Source of the DNA: Paracoccaceae bacterium
GTDB lineage: Bacteria; Pseudomonadota; Alphaproteobacteria; Rhodobacterales; Rhodobacteraceae
Direction: 5' to 3'
NCBI GenBank assembly: GCA_019454225.1
Contig: CP075370.1
Location: 3,095,649-3,159,648 of the forward strand
Length of the DNA stretch: 64,000 nucleotides
Shown here: piece after piece, positions 17,533 to 26,750 of the stretch
Position numbering within the stretch: the stretch's first letter is position 1
Layout of the letters: the number at the start of each line of letters is the position of its first letter
Notes under the pieces: model-generated
Seen by the model: the letters and a program-made list of their open reading frames with translations, nothing else
What the model was told of the DNA's origin: nothing
The model's database searches: none
Position numbers and translations under genes: made by a program

Positions 17533-17547
17533 GAACATAGAGCGAAC
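17533..17547 (-). promoter_or_regulatory. LexA (SOS) box, GTTC-N7-GTTC
   Basis: Read on the minus strand the sequence is GTTCGCTCTATGTTC, an exact match to the alphaproteobacterial LexA direct repeat GTTC-N7-GTTC. It overlaps the 5' end of the spore-photoproduct-lyase-like gene, where bound LexA would block transcription. About two such matches are expected by chance in a window of this size, but the position at a repair-type gene supports function. Confidence 0.65.
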
Positions 17548-17589
17548 AAATGCCAGCCCTGCCGCTTTCCACGCGGACCCTGTCGCAAA

Positions 17590-17602
17590 CCGGAAAGTCC
17601 GG
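17590..17602. repeat. Short inverted repeat in the corrinoid-protein leader
   Basis: CCGGA-AAG-TCCGG is a perfect 5-bp inverted repeat about 50 bp before the corrinoid protein start. It could be an operator or small hairpin between the divergent genes; it lies next to a weak TATATG hexamer that could be a -10 element. Confidence 0.3.
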
Positions 17603-17650
17603 TATATGGAAGCGGCAGATGACGGGCAGGCAGGCCCGCGCGAGGATACC

Positions 17651-18355
<705 letters not shown>

Positions 18356-18384
18356 CCCCGCACCACCGACAGCCGGAACCGGCA

Positions 18385-18416
18385 GGGGCGGGTCTTGGCA
18401 CCCGCCCCTTTCTTTC
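18385..18416 (+). terminator. Rho-independent terminator after the corrinoid protein gene
   Basis: A 9-bp GC stem GGGGCGGGT/ACCCGCCCC with a 6-nt loop is followed by TTTCTTTCC. It lies 29 bp after the corrinoid gene stop and separates that gene from the downstream DUF1638 pair. Confidence 0.85.
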
Positions 18417-18446
18417 CTACCTTTCCGTTGACGGATCGCGCCCCCT

Positions 18447-18500
18447 GTCGGGACGGATGCCAGACGCGCGCCAGACGCAGACCCGACAGATGCCAGACGC
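18447..18500 (+). repeat. 11-bp-periodic GCCAGACGC repeat array (copy A)
   Basis: Three GCCAGACGC units lie here, spaced 11 and 22 bp, flanked by GTCGGGAC-GATGCC. The array lies directly before the small membrane protein gene. Related arrays are at 30939 and 60786, in the opposite orientation; the flank also matches the 30939 array. Confidence 0.7.
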
Positions 18501-18510
18501 AAGGAAACCG

Positions 18511-18666
18511 ATGCCCGCCCGGACATTCGCCCTGCTCATCCTTGCCGTGATCGCCGCCGCGGCGGCGACCCTGGGGCTGGCCCTCTGGGCCGGATTTCCC
18601 CTTGCAGCACTGGGACTTGCGGCGCTCTTGGCCAGTCTCTGGCCGGGCCTGAGACGATGGAAGTGA
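18511..18666 (+). CDS. Small membrane protein, 51 residues
   Basis: A 51-residue open frame starting ATG at 18511 with a good AAGGAAAC ribosome site. Nearly the whole protein is hydrophobic: one or two membrane helices rich in Ala and Leu, ending in a basic RRWK tail. Its end overlaps the DUF1638 start by 10 bp, a spacing that suggests translational coupling. No family is recognised. It could anchor or assist DUF1638, or simply be a leader peptide; both are guesses. Confidence 0.6.
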   Translation: MPARTFALLILAVIAAAAATLGLALWAGFPLAALGLAALLASLWPGLRRWK

Positions 18667-19304
18667 ACCCGCCCGACGACATCACCCTGACCGAGCAGGG
18701 AATGCCCCCCGAAGGCCGCGGCCGCGTCCTGGCCATCGCCTGCGGCGCCCTGGCCCGCGAAGTTCTGGCGCTCAAGCGACTGAATTCATGGGACTATCTC
18801 GATCTGCACTGCCTGCCCGCCAACCTGCATCTCTGGCCCGACCGGATCACCGCGGCGGTCGAAGCGGCCGTGCTGCGGTGGCGCGACAGTTACGCGACGA
18901 TCCTCATTCTCTACGCCGACTGCGGAACTGGTGGGGGTTTGCAGGAAAAGTGCAAGGAACTTGGCGTAGAAATGATACAGGGGCCCCATTGCTATTCGTT
19001 TTTTGAAGGCAACGATGTCTTTTCCGAACACGCTGATTCCGAAATAACCGCATTCTACCTGACCGATTTCCTGACCCGCCAGTTCGACGCCTTCGTCTGG
19101 CGGCCGATGGGCCTGGACCGGCATCCCGAGCTGCGCGACATGTATTTCGGCAACTACACCAAGCTGGTCTACCAGGCCCAGACCGACGACCCCGATCTCG
19201 ACGCCCGCGCCCGCGCCGCGGCCGAACGTCTGGGGCTTGCCTATGAACGCCGGTTTACCGGCTACGGCGATCTCGCGGGCTTCCTGGCATCCCGCGCATC
19301 CTGA
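18657..19304 (+). CDS. DUF1638 protein (associated with corrinoid methyltransferases)
   Basis: A 215-residue DUF1638 protein. The core starts at about residue 24 with VLAIACGALAREV; ILILYADCGTGGG is the most conserved-looking stretch and holds a Cys; FLTRQFDAFVWRPMGL follows. DUF1638 genes recur beside MttB/MtbC-type genes in archaea and bacteria, but no biochemical role is established to my knowledge. Here it follows the corrinoid protein and overlaps a small membrane protein gene. Codons from about 18940 to 19060 are noticeably more AT-rich than the flanks. A role in corrinoid reactivation or methyl transfer is inference from context. Confidence 0.88.
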   Translation: MEVNPPDDITLTEQGMPPEGRGRVLAIACGALAREVLALKRLNSWDYLDLHCLPANLHLWPDRITAAVEAAVLRWRDSYATILILYADCGTGGGLQEKCKELGVEMIQGPHCYSFFEGNDVFSEHADSEITAFYLTDFLTRQFDAFVWRPMGLDRHPELRDMYFGNYTKLVYQAQTDDPDLDARARAAAERLGLAYERRFTGYGDLAGFLASRAS

Positions 19305-19356
19305 TGCTTCCCCCGCCGCACCACTTCCCGTAACCTGCATCGGCAGGGAGATACAA

Positions 19357-20739
19357 ATGTCTGTAGAACAAGCACTTGCCGAGCTTTCCGCAGTCCTTGG
19401 CGCGGCGCTTGCAACCACGCGGCCGATCCGCGAACAACATGCCGCCAGCGAAACCTGGGTGGCGGGCGGGCTGCCGGATGCCGTGGCGTTCCCCTCGACA
19501 ACGGACGAGGTGGCCGCCATCGCCCGCATCTGCACCGCGCACCGCCTGCCCATGGTCGGATGGGGCGCCGGCACCTCGCTGGAAGGGCACGCGCTGCCGC
19601 TGCGCGGCGGTGTGACGGTCGATTTCACGCGCATGGACAAGGTCTTGCGGGTCAATCCCGAGGACATGACGGTGGTGATCCAGCCCGGCATCACCCGCGA
19701 GCGGCTGAACGAGGAATTGCGCGCCACCGGCCTGTTCTTCCCGGTCGACCCTGGCGCCAATGCGACGCTTGGCGGCATGGCCTCGACCCGGGCCAGCGGC
19801 ACGACGGCGGTGCGTTACGGCACGATGCGCGGCAACGTGCTGGCGCTCGAGGTCGTGCTGGCCGACGGACGGGTGATCCGCACCGGGACAGCCGCGCCGA
19901 AAACCTCGGCAGGCTATGATCTTACGGCCCTCTTTACAGGTGCCGAGGGCACCCTGGGCCTGATCACCGAACTGACCCTGCGGCTGCAGGGCCAGCCCGA
20001 GGCGGTGGCCGCCGCCGTCTGCGCCTTTCCCGGCATGGCCGAAGCCGTCGACTGCGTGACCGCAACGATCCAGTCCGGCATCCCGATGGCCCGGATCGAA
20101 TTCCTCGACGAAGCCTCGGTCGCGGCCTGCAATGCCCATTCCGGCGAAGCGCTGCCGCCGCTGCCGCATCTGCTGGTCGAGTTTCACGGCAGCCCGGCGG
20201 GCGTCGCGGAGCAGAGCCGGCGCTTCGGAGAGATCGCGGGCGACTTCGGCGCGTCGGAGTTTCGCTGGGCGCAGGCCGCCGAGGACCGCGCGCGCCTCTG
20301 GCGCATGCGGCACCGGGCCTATCACGCCTGCCTCGCCCTGCGTCCGGGATCGACGGCACTTGTCACCGACGTCTGCGTGCCGATGTCGCGGCTGGCGCAG
20401 GCGGTCGAGGAAACCCGCGCGGACATTGCCGACAGCCCGCTTCAGGGCCCCATACTCGGCCATGTCGGAGACGGGAATTTCCATGCAATCCTTCTGGTTG
20501 ACAGGCAAAGCTCAACCGAACTGGCCGAGGCCGCGCGGCTGTCGGCGCGCATGGCCGAACGGGCGCTGCGGCTGGGCGGCACGGTGACGGGCGAGCATGG
20601 AATCGGCATGGGCAAGCTGGGATACATGGCGGCGGAGCATGGCGAGGGCTGGCAGGTCATGGGCGCCATCAAGCGCGCGCTTGATCCGCTGAACCTGATG
20701 AATCCCGGCAAGCTCGTGCCGCAGGATCCTGCGGCGTGA
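19357..20739 (+). CDS. FAD-linked oxidase, D-lactate dehydrogenase/GlcD type
   Basis: A 460-residue flavoprotein. The PCMH-type FAD domain covers about residues 40-215 (GWGAGTSLEGHALP and MASTRASGTTAVRYG motifs) and the C-terminal oxidase domain follows, with GHVGDGNFHA and GEHGIGMGKLGYM near the end. The family oxidises D-2-hydroxy acids such as D-lactate or glycolate and feeds electrons to cytochrome c or quinone. The start is the ATG at 19357 with AGGGAG upstream. No glcE/glcF genes follow, so it is more likely a single-subunit D-lactate dehydrogenase. It overlaps the next gene by 4 bp. Confidence 0.92.
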   Translation: MSVEQALAELSAVLGAALATTRPIREQHAASETWVAGGLPDAVAFPSTTDEVAAIARICTAHRLPMVGWGAGTSLEGHALPLRGGVTVDFTRMDKVLRVNPEDMTVVIQPGITRERLNEELRATGLFFPVDPGANATLGGMASTRASGTTAVRYGTMRGNVLALEVVLADGRVIRTGTAAPKTSAGYDLTALFTGAEGTLGLITELTLRLQGQPEAVAAAVCAFPGMAEAVDCVTATIQSGIPMARIEFLDEASVAACNAHSGEALPPLPHLLVEFHGSPAGVAEQSRRFGEIAGDFGASEFRWAQAAEDRARLWRMRHRAYHACLALRPGSTALVTDVCVPMSRLAQAVEETRADIADSPLQGPILGHVGDGNFHAILLVDRQSSTELAEAARLSARMAERALRLGGTVTGEHGIGMGKLGYMAAEHGEGWQVMGAIKRALDPLNLMNPGKLVPQDPAA

Positions 20740-21119
20740 CCGAACCGGAAGGCTTTGCGCGGGCCTTTGCCTCCGCCTGGATGGCCGGGGATGCCGACCT
20801 CCTCGCGGCGGTGCTGGCGACATCTGCCGGGATGCTGACGCTCAGCGGGCAGTGGTGCGAGGGGCGCGACGCGATCTTTGCGGCGATGCGGGCGGAACGG
20901 CGGGGCGCCCTTGCCCGGGCGCGGGTCGTGGGTGGCAGGGCCACCTGCCGCGCCCCTGCCGAACACCTGAGGATCGTCGCGCAACGCTTTGTGATTTCAG
21001 GGCTATGCGATGCAGGCGGGCAAGAGATGCCGCGTCAGGCGGCGATGCTGACCGCGACGCTGCTGCGGGGCGGGAATGGCTGGACGGCAGAGCAACTGGC
21101 ATTTGCGCCGGTCGCCTGA
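20736..21119 (+). CDS. NTF2-like (SnoaL/DUF4440) small protein
   Basis: A 127-residue protein with the NTF2-like layout: an N-terminal helix (FARAFASAWMAGDADLL), then a strand-rich region with EGRDAIFAAM, as in SnoaL/SgcJ relatives. The start is GTG overlapping the oxidase stop by 4 bp. No catalytic residues can be assigned. It converges with recN with no gap, so no terminator separates them. Function unknown. Confidence 0.75.
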   Translation: MTEPEGFARAFASAWMAGDADLLAAVLATSAGMLTLSGQWCEGRDAIFAAMRAERRGALARARVVGGRATCRAPAEHLRIVAQRFVISGLCDAGGQEMPRQAAMLTATLLRGGNGWTAEQLAFAPVA

Positions 21120-22763
21120 CTAGCCGTCCAGCAGCACGCGCGCCGCCTCGCGCGCCGCACCCGACACCGTATCACCCGCCAGCATGCGCGCGATTTCCTC
21201 GACCCGCGCCGCCGGGTCGAGCGGCACGACCGTCGAAGTGGTCATGTCCCCGTCCACATGTTTCTCGACCCGCCAGTGATGCGCGCCAAGCGCCGCGACC
21301 TGCGGCGAATGCGTGACAACCAGAACCTGCGCACCCTGCGCGAGCGCCGCCAGCCGCCGCCCCACCGCGGCAGCGGTGGCCCCGCCCACGCCCCTGTCGA
21401 TCTCGTCGAAGATCATCGTCAGGCCCGGGGTCTGCCCGGCCAGACAGACCTTGAGTGCCAGCAGGAACCGCGAGAGTTCCCCGCCCGAGGCGATGCGGTC
21501 AAGCGGACCGGGCGGTGCTCCGGGGTTCGTGGCGACCGTGAAGGTCACCATGTCGGCGCCCTCGGGGCCCGGTTCGCCCGGTGCCACGACCGTGCTGAAG
21601 CGGGCGCGTTCCATCTTCAGCGGGGCAAGTTCCTCGGCCATGGCCATGTCGAGCCGCGCCGCCGCCTCGGCCCGCGCGGTCGAAAGCGACGCGGCGGCAA
21701 GGTCATAGGCTGCCGCGGCCGCCTGTTCGGCCTGCCGCAGGCCGGTCAGGCCACGCGCGCCGCCGTCAATCGCCGCCAGACGGTCGCGCAGGGCGCCGGC
21801 AAGCCCCGCGAGGTCGTCGGGGGCCACGCCGTGCTTGCGTGCCATGGCGCGGATCGCGAACAGCCGTTCCTCGACCCGTTCAAGTTCCCGCGGGTCGTCA
21901 TCCATGGCGCCAAGGCAGGATTCGACCCCCGCCTCGGCCTCTGCCAGTTCGATCAGGGCGCGGTTCAGCGCGGCAACCGGCGCCTCGAGCCGTCCCTCGG
22001 CGCGGTCGGCCGCTGCCTCGAGCCACCGCAGCGCATCGGTCAGCGCACGCCCCGCCCCGTCCATTCCCAGGGCATCGAGCGCGCGGGCCACGTCGCCGCG
22101 GATGCGCGCCGCGCCCTGCATGGCACGGCGGCGGGTGTCGAGCGCGGCATCCTCGCCGGGTTCCGGGGACAGCCGGTCAAGCTCGGCCACCGCATGACGC
22201 AGGAAATCCTCTTCCGTGCGCGCGGCGGACAGCGCCGCCTCGGCCTCGGCAAGGGCGCGGCGGGCCTGGGCCTGCGCGGTCCAGGCCGCCCGGACCGGCG
22301 CGGCATCTGCCCCCGCGAAGGCATCGAGCAATGCACGATGCCCCCGCGGGTTCAGCAGGCCCCGGTCATCGTGCTGGCCGTGCAGTTCCACCAGCGTATC
22401 GGACAGGGCGCGCAACGTCTCGCCACTGGTGCGCCGGTCGTTCACCCAGGCCGTCTTGCGCCCGTCGGCCGCGCTGACCCGGCGCAGCACGAGGTCGTCG
22501 GCCACTGGCAGCCCCGCCTCCTGCAGGACCGATCGGGCGGCATGGCCGGGGGGCAGGCGGAACACCGCCTCGACCTCGCCCTGCGCCGCGCCCTGTCGCA
22601 CCAGATCGGCCCGGCCGCGCCAGCCCAGCACCAGACCGAGCGCGTCGAGCAGGATCGACTTGCCGGCCCCGGTCTCGCCGGTCAGCACGTTCAGGCCCGG
22701 CTGGAAGGCCAGCGACAGGCGGTCGATGATCAGAACGTCGCGGATGTCGAGTGTCAGGAGCAT
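21120..22763 (-). CDS. recN: DNA repair protein RecN
   Basis: A 547-residue SMC-like ATPase of recombinational double-strand break repair. The Walker A motif GETGAGKSILLDALG lies near the N-terminus; a long coiled-coil region rich in Ala, Glu and Arg fills the middle; the ABC signature SGGELSRFLLALK and Walker B TMIFDEIDRGVGG are near the C-terminus. Length agrees with the family. It follows bamD after 76 bp on the same strand. I saw no LexA box before it. Confidence 0.97.
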   Translation of the reverse strand: MLLTLDIRDVLIIDRLSLAFQPGLNVLTGETGAGKSILLDALGLVLGWRGRADLVRQGAAQGEVEAVFRLPPGHAARSVLQEAGLPVADDLVLRRVSAADGRKTAWVNDRRTSGETLRALSDTLVELHGQHDDRGLLNPRGHRALLDAFAGADAAPVRAAWTAQAQARRALAEAEAALSAARTEEDFLRHAVAELDRLSPEPGEDAALDTRRRAMQGAARIRGDVARALDALGMDGAGRALTDALRWLEAAADRAEGRLEAPVAALNRALIELAEAEAGVESCLGAMDDDPRELERVEERLFAIRAMARKHGVAPDDLAGLAGALRDRLAAIDGGARGLTGLRQAEQAAAAAYDLAAASLSTARAEAAARLDMAMAEELAPLKMERARFSTVVAPGEPGPEGADMVTFTVATNPGAPPGPLDRIASGGELSRFLLALKVCLAGQTPGLTMIFDEIDRGVGGATAAAVGRRLAALAQGAQVLVVTHSPQVAALGAHHWRVEKHVDGDMTTSTVVPLDPAARVEEIARMLAGDTVSGAAREAARVLLDG

Positions 22764-22839
22764 CCCGGATTTCCCGCGCGCGATGTGGCGGTGCGCCCCC
22801 TGCCCCGGTTGCGGAGGGTGCGCCTGCGCGCACCCACGG

Positions 22840-23682
22840 TCACAACCACTCGCCCCGGATCACCTGGCGATAGACCCGGCGCAGCCAGCCCTCGCCGCGC
22901 GCCTCGGGCTCCAGGCCACGGCCTTTCAGCAGGGCGAAACTGTCCTGGTAGAAGGGCGAGGCCTGATAGTTGTGGCCCAGAATCGCCGCAGCGGTCTGCG
23001 CCTCGTCGGTCAGGCCGAGCGCCAGATATCCCTCGACCAGCCGGTGCAGCGCCTCGGCGGTATGCGTGGTGGTCTGGAAATCCTGCACCACCGTCCTGAA
23101 GCGGTTGATCGCCGCGGAGTAGTGGCCCTTCTTCAGGTAGTAGCGCCCGATCTCCATCTCCTTGGCCGCCAGATGGTCGAAGGCGAGGTCGAACTTCAGG
23201 ATCGCGGAACGGGCATAGTCGCTGTCGGGATAGCGCTCGATCACCTCGCGCATGCCCTGGAGGGCCTGGAAGGTCAGCCCCTGGTCGCGCCCGACCTCGT
23301 CGATCTGGTCATAGTAGGACAGCGCCAGAAGATACTGCGCATAGGCCGCATCCTCATCGCCCGGATAGAAATCGAGGAAGCGCTGCGCGGCCGCCCGCGC
23401 ATCTTCGTAGCTGCGCGCCTTGTGCTGGGCGAAGGCCTGCATGATCAGCGCGCGCTTGGCCCATTCCGAATAGGGATAAAGCCGCTCGACCTCGGAGAAC
23501 AGCCGAATCGCCTCGGTCGGGCGGCGGTCGTTGGCCAGGGCGAACTCGGCGCGCTTGTAGATCACCTCGGGTTCGAGCGTGTCCAGCGGAGCCTCGCGCT
23601 GACGTGTTCCACCGCAGCCAGCCAGCACCGCCAGCAGCAGCGCCGTGCCGACCACCCGCGCGCGCACCCTGCTGGAGCCCAT
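22840..23682 (-). CDS. bamD: Outer membrane assembly lipoprotein BamD
   Basis: A 280-residue lipoprotein of the BAM complex, which inserts beta-barrel proteins into the outer membrane. The N-terminal signal ends in the lipobox LAGC, the Cys being lipidated. The body consists of TPR-like helical repeats (for example YPYSEWAKRALIMQAFAQ) typical of BamD/ComL. It lies between lpxC and recN on the minus strand, the usual alphaproteobacterial arrangement. Confidence 0.96.
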   Translation of the reverse strand: MGSSRVRARVVGTALLLAVLAGCGGTRQREAPLDTLEPEVIYKRAEFALANDRRPTEAIRLFSEVERLYPYSEWAKRALIMQAFAQHKARSYEDARAAAQRFLDFYPGDEDAAYAQYLLALSYYDQIDEVGRDQGLTFQALQGMREVIERYPDSDYARSAILKFDLAFDHLAAKEMEIGRYYLKKGHYSAAINRFRTVVQDFQTTTHTAEALHRLVEGYLALGLTDEAQTAAAILGHNYQASPFYQDSFALLKGRGLEPEARGEGWLRRVYRQVIRGEWL

Positions 23683-23747
23683 GATCCGTCTACCTCAACG
23701 TCGTTCGCCTGCCCGCCTTTCAAAGCGGTTGGCCCGTCCTAGCACAG

Positions 23748-23770
23748 AAAAAAACGGGGCGCAAAACGCC
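23748..23770 (-). terminator. Rho-independent terminator after lpxC
   Basis: Read on the minus strand, a short GGCG/CGCC hairpin is followed by CCG and a run of seven T. It lies about 35 bp after the lpxC stop, before bamD. The stem is short, so termination may be partial. Confidence 0.55.
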
Positions 23771-23804
23771 TTTCGGTTCTATCGGCTGTGATGAGCCCCA
23801 TGAA

Positions 23805-24725
23805 TCAGGCGACGCGCGGCACATCGGCCAGCGCAACGCCCACACCCGGCAGCTTGCGCCCCGTGGGCGAGGTGCAATCGACCCAGGCATGGTTGGCCGG
23901 ATCGGCAAACACCGCGCGCAGCAGCCGGTTGGTCAGCGCGTGGCCCGCGCGGACACCGGTGTAACGGCCAAGAACCGGCCCGCCGGCAAGCGCCAGGTCG
24001 CCAAGCGCATCCAGCATCTTGTGCCGGACGGGTTCGTCGCTGTGGCGCAGCCCGCCCGGAGACAGGATTCGCGCGCCGTCGAAGACCACGGCATTGTCAT
24101 AGGTGCCGCCAAGGGCCAGGCCGCTGGCGCGCATCGCGTCGACATCGGTCTGAAGGCAGAAGGTGCGGCTGTCGCACAGTTCGCGGACGAAGGCGCCGTT
24201 GGCCATCGACATGTGCTTTTCCTGGCGGCCGATGGCCGGGGCCTGAAAGTCGATGCGGAAGTCGATCTCCAGCATGTCCGAGGGATCGAGTCGCGCCACG
24301 GCCTCGCCATCGCGCACCTCGACGCTGCGCAGGATGCGCAGGGCGCGCACCGGCGACGCCTGCGGCCGCAGACCGGCGCGCAGGATGCGCGATACGAAAG
24401 GCCGGGCCGATCCGTCGAGAATCGGCACCTCGGGCCCGTCGATCTCGATCAGGGCGTTCTGGACACCGGTTCCGGCAAGCGCGGCCATCAGATGCTCGAC
24501 GGTCGACACCTGCACGCCTTCGGCATTGGCGACCAGCGTGCACAGGCGCGACGGCACCACCGCATCCCAGCGGGCGGGCACCATCGTGTCGCCGGTCTGA
24601 AGATCGGTGCGGCGGAACCAGATGCCGTAGTCTGCCGAGGCGGGACGCAGCACAAGACGCACGGGCCGCCCGCTGTGCAGGCCGACCCCGGCGAAGGCGA
24701 CATCCGATTTCAGCGTGTGCTGCAC
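23805..24725 (-). CDS. lpxC: UDP-3-O-acyl-N-acetylglucosamine deacetylase LpxC
   Basis: The first committed enzyme of lipid A synthesis, a zinc amidase. From the GTG at 24725 it has 306 residues, the family norm, starting VQHTLKSDVAFAGVGLHSG. The zinc ligands lie in TVEHLMAAL and HKMLDALGDLAL; the catalytic His is in RAGHALTN. The frame stays open to 24818 but there is no ATG and no similarity there. It lies downstream of ftsZ, separated from it by a strong terminator, so it has its own promoter in 24726-24880. Confidence 0.96.
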   Translation of the reverse strand: MQHTLKSDVAFAGVGLHSGRPVRLVLRPASADYGIWFRRTDLQTGDTMVPARWDAVVPSRLCTLVANAEGVQVSTVEHLMAALAGTGVQNALIEIDGPEVPILDGSARPFVSRILRAGLRPQASPVRALRILRSVEVRDGEAVARLDPSDMLEIDFRIDFQAPAIGRQEKHMSMANGAFVRELCDSRTFCLQTDVDAMRASGLALGGTYDNAVVFDGARILSPGGLRHSDEPVRHKMLDALGDLALAGGPVLGRYTGVRAGHALTNRLLRAVFADPANHAWVDCTSPTGRKLPGVGVALADVPRVA

Positions 24726-24878
24726 CTGAGAGAATCCATCATCGTTCCACCCGGCAACCCTGGACTGGTGCCCATCGGTTGCCGCGCATTTTAGGTAAGT
24801 GACATGACGCAGCGCCACAACTCACTCTTTGTGACGGGGTGTAACAGCCCGGACCCCCTGCCTAAAGCGTTGATATAA

Positions 24879-24912
24879 AAAGGAAAAAGCCCGCGTTGCC
24901 GCGGGCCTTTCC
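24879..24912 (-). terminator. Rho-independent terminator after ftsZ
   Basis: Stem GCCCGCG/CGCGGGC with a 4-nt loop (24889-24906), followed on the minus strand by TTTTTCCTTTTT. It lies 27 bp after the ftsZ stop and should end the long dcw transcript. Confidence 0.88.
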
Positions 24913-24932
24913 GAACGCTTCGTGACAGCGTC

Positions 24933-26537
24933 TCAGTTCGCCTGACGACGCAGGAACGCGGGAATCTCGATGCGTTCCTGTTCGGGCGTCATCTCGGCCT
25001 CGTCATCATACTGCGTTACCGGCGGCTGGGCACGCGGGGCCGCAGCGCGTTCCGCGGGCGGTTCCGCCGCATGACCGGCCATCCGGTTGATCAGCGATCC
25101 GATGCCGAAGCGCGGGCGTTCGGCAGCCGGTTTCGCAGCCGGAGCCGCTGCGGCAGCGGGCTGCGCCACGCGCTGCCCGGGCACCTTGCTGACCGCGGCC
25201 TGGAGCCGTGCAAGCGCCTCGGGCGAGGGCGTGCCGGTCGCGCGGGGGCGCGGGGCGACATAGGTGTCGGGCGTGGCCGCCGCCGCAGGTGCGGCGCGCT
25301 GCACCGGCGCCGCCGGACGGGTTGCGGCAGGCTGCGGGCGGTAGACCGGCGGGGGCAGTTCGTCCTGCACCTCTTCCACCGCTTCGTGTTCGGGCGCCGC
25401 GGCGAACAGGTCGGGCTCGGGTGCGGCCGCGGGGGCCGGCGTGACCGCCACGGTCAGGGGCACCTCGGGCGCGCGGGCCGCAGGGGCCGGGGGCACGAAT
25501 GCGGCCATCGGTGCCGCTGCGGCGGCAGCCGCGCGGCGGCCTGCCACCGGCTCGGCCCGGTTCGCGGCGGTCGCATCGATTCCGGTCGCGACAACCGACA
25601 CGCGGATCGCGCCTTCCATCCCGGTATCGAGCGTGCTGCCCACGATGATGTTGGCGTCCGGATCGACCTTTTCGCGGATGATGTTCGCGGCCTCGTCCAC
25701 CTCGAACAGCGTCAGGTCATAGCCGCCGGTGATGTTGATCAGCACGCCCTTGGCGCCGTTCAGGCTGATCTCGTCCAGGAGCGGGTTGGCGATGGCCTTT
25801 TCGGCGGCCTGCACCGCGCGATCCTCGCCCGTCGCCTCGCCGGTGCCCATCATGGCCTTGCCCATCTCGTCCATCACCGAGCGCACGTCGGCAAAGTCGA
25901 GGTTGATCAGGCCGGGGCGCACCATCAGGTCGGTCACGCCCTTGACGCCCTGGTAGAGCACATCGTCGGCCATGGCGAAGGCTTCGGTAAAGGTGGTGCG
26001 TTCGTTGGCCAGCCGGAACAGGTTCTGGTTGGGGATGATGATCAGCGTATCGACGACTTTCTGAAGCGCCTCGATCCCCTCTTCGGCCTGCTTCATCCGC
26101 TTGTTGCCCTCGAACTGGAAGGGCTTGGTCACCACGCCGACGGTCAGCACGCCCAGTTCCCGCGCGGCCTGCGCGATGATCGGGGCGGCGCCGGTGCCGG
26201 TGCCGCCGCCCATGCCGGCGGTGATGAAGCACATGTGCGCCCCCGCCAGATGGTCGACGATCGCCTCGATCGATTCCTCGGCGGCGGCGGCGCCGATCTG
26301 CGGCTTGGCCCCCGCGCCCAGACCCTCGGTCACCTTGATGCCCATCTGGATCGCCGCGTTGGCGCGGCTTTGCGCAAGCGCCTGGGCATCGGTGTTCGCC
26401 ACGACGAACTCGACGCCCTCAAGCTGCTTGTCGATCATGTTGTTGACGGCGTTGCCGCCCGCCCCGCCGACCCCGAAGACGGTGATGCGCGGCTTCAACT
26501 CTTCGCGCTGCGAGGTCATCATCAGATTGAGTGCCAT
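24933..26537 (-). CDS. ftsZ: Cell division protein FtsZ
   Basis: The tubulin-like GTPase that forms the division ring. From the ATG at 26537 it has 534 residues. The GTP-binding signature GGGTGTG is at residues 110-116, with [11 protein letters not shown] near the N-terminus. The globular domain ends at about 330; a long Ala/Pro-rich linker (about 330-515) follows, then the conserved tail EIPAFLRRQ that binds FtsA and other partners. Such long linkers are typical of alphaproteobacteria. AGGGCG precedes the ATG. A 213-bp gap separates it from ftsA, leaving room for a private promoter. Confidence 0.98.
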   Translation of the reverse strand: MALNLMMTSQREELKPRITVFGVGGAGGNAVNNMIDKQLEGVEFVVANTDAQALAQSRANAAIQMGIKVTEGLGAGAKPQIGAAAAEESIEAIVDHLAGAHMCFITAGMGGGTGTGAAPIIAQAARELGVLTVGVVTKPFQFEGNKRMKQAEEGIEALQKVVDTLIIIPNQNLFRLANERTTFTEAFAMADDVLYQGVKGVTDLMVRPGLINLDFADVRSVMDEMGKAMMGTGEATGEDRAVQAAEKAIANPLLDEISLNGAKGVLINITGGYDLTLFEVDEAANIIREKVDPDANIIVGSTLDTGMEGAIRVSVVATGIDATAANRAEPVAGRRAAAAAAAPMAAFVPPAPAARAPEVPLTVAVTPAPAAAPEPDLFAAAPEHEAVEEVQDELPPPVYRPQPAATRPAAPVQRAAPAAAATPDTYVAPRPRATGTPSPEALARLQAAVSKVPGQRVAQPAAAAAPAAKPAAERPRFGIGSLINRMAGHAAEPPAERAAAPRAQPPVTQYDDEAEMTPEQERIEIPAFLRRQAN

Positions 26538-26640
26538 GCCGTTTCGCCCTGCCTTGTCGTTCACGCCGCCCGTGGTCCCGGTCCGTTTCTTGGGGGTATG
26601 CGCGCCTGTCCCGGCGCGATCCCCCGATTGATCGCCGAAT

Positions 26641-26699
26641 CTATCCACAACCCGCCCAAAGGTCACGAGAAAAACACCGGTTCGCCACAAAATGTGGCG
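26641..26699. promoter_or_regulatory. ftsA-ftsZ gap: DnaA-like box and inverted repeat
   Basis: CTATCCACA at 26641-26649 is one base from the DnaA consensus TTATCCACA. At 26683-26699 CGCCACA-AAA-TGTGGCG forms a perfect 7-bp inverted repeat. Both lie in the 213-bp gap upstream of ftsZ and could link ftsZ expression to replication, but this is inference. Confidence 0.35.
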
Positions 26700-26750
26700 G
26701 GTCGACGGCGGGTTTCCGCGCGATTTCGGATGGATCGCAGGATATGGGGG

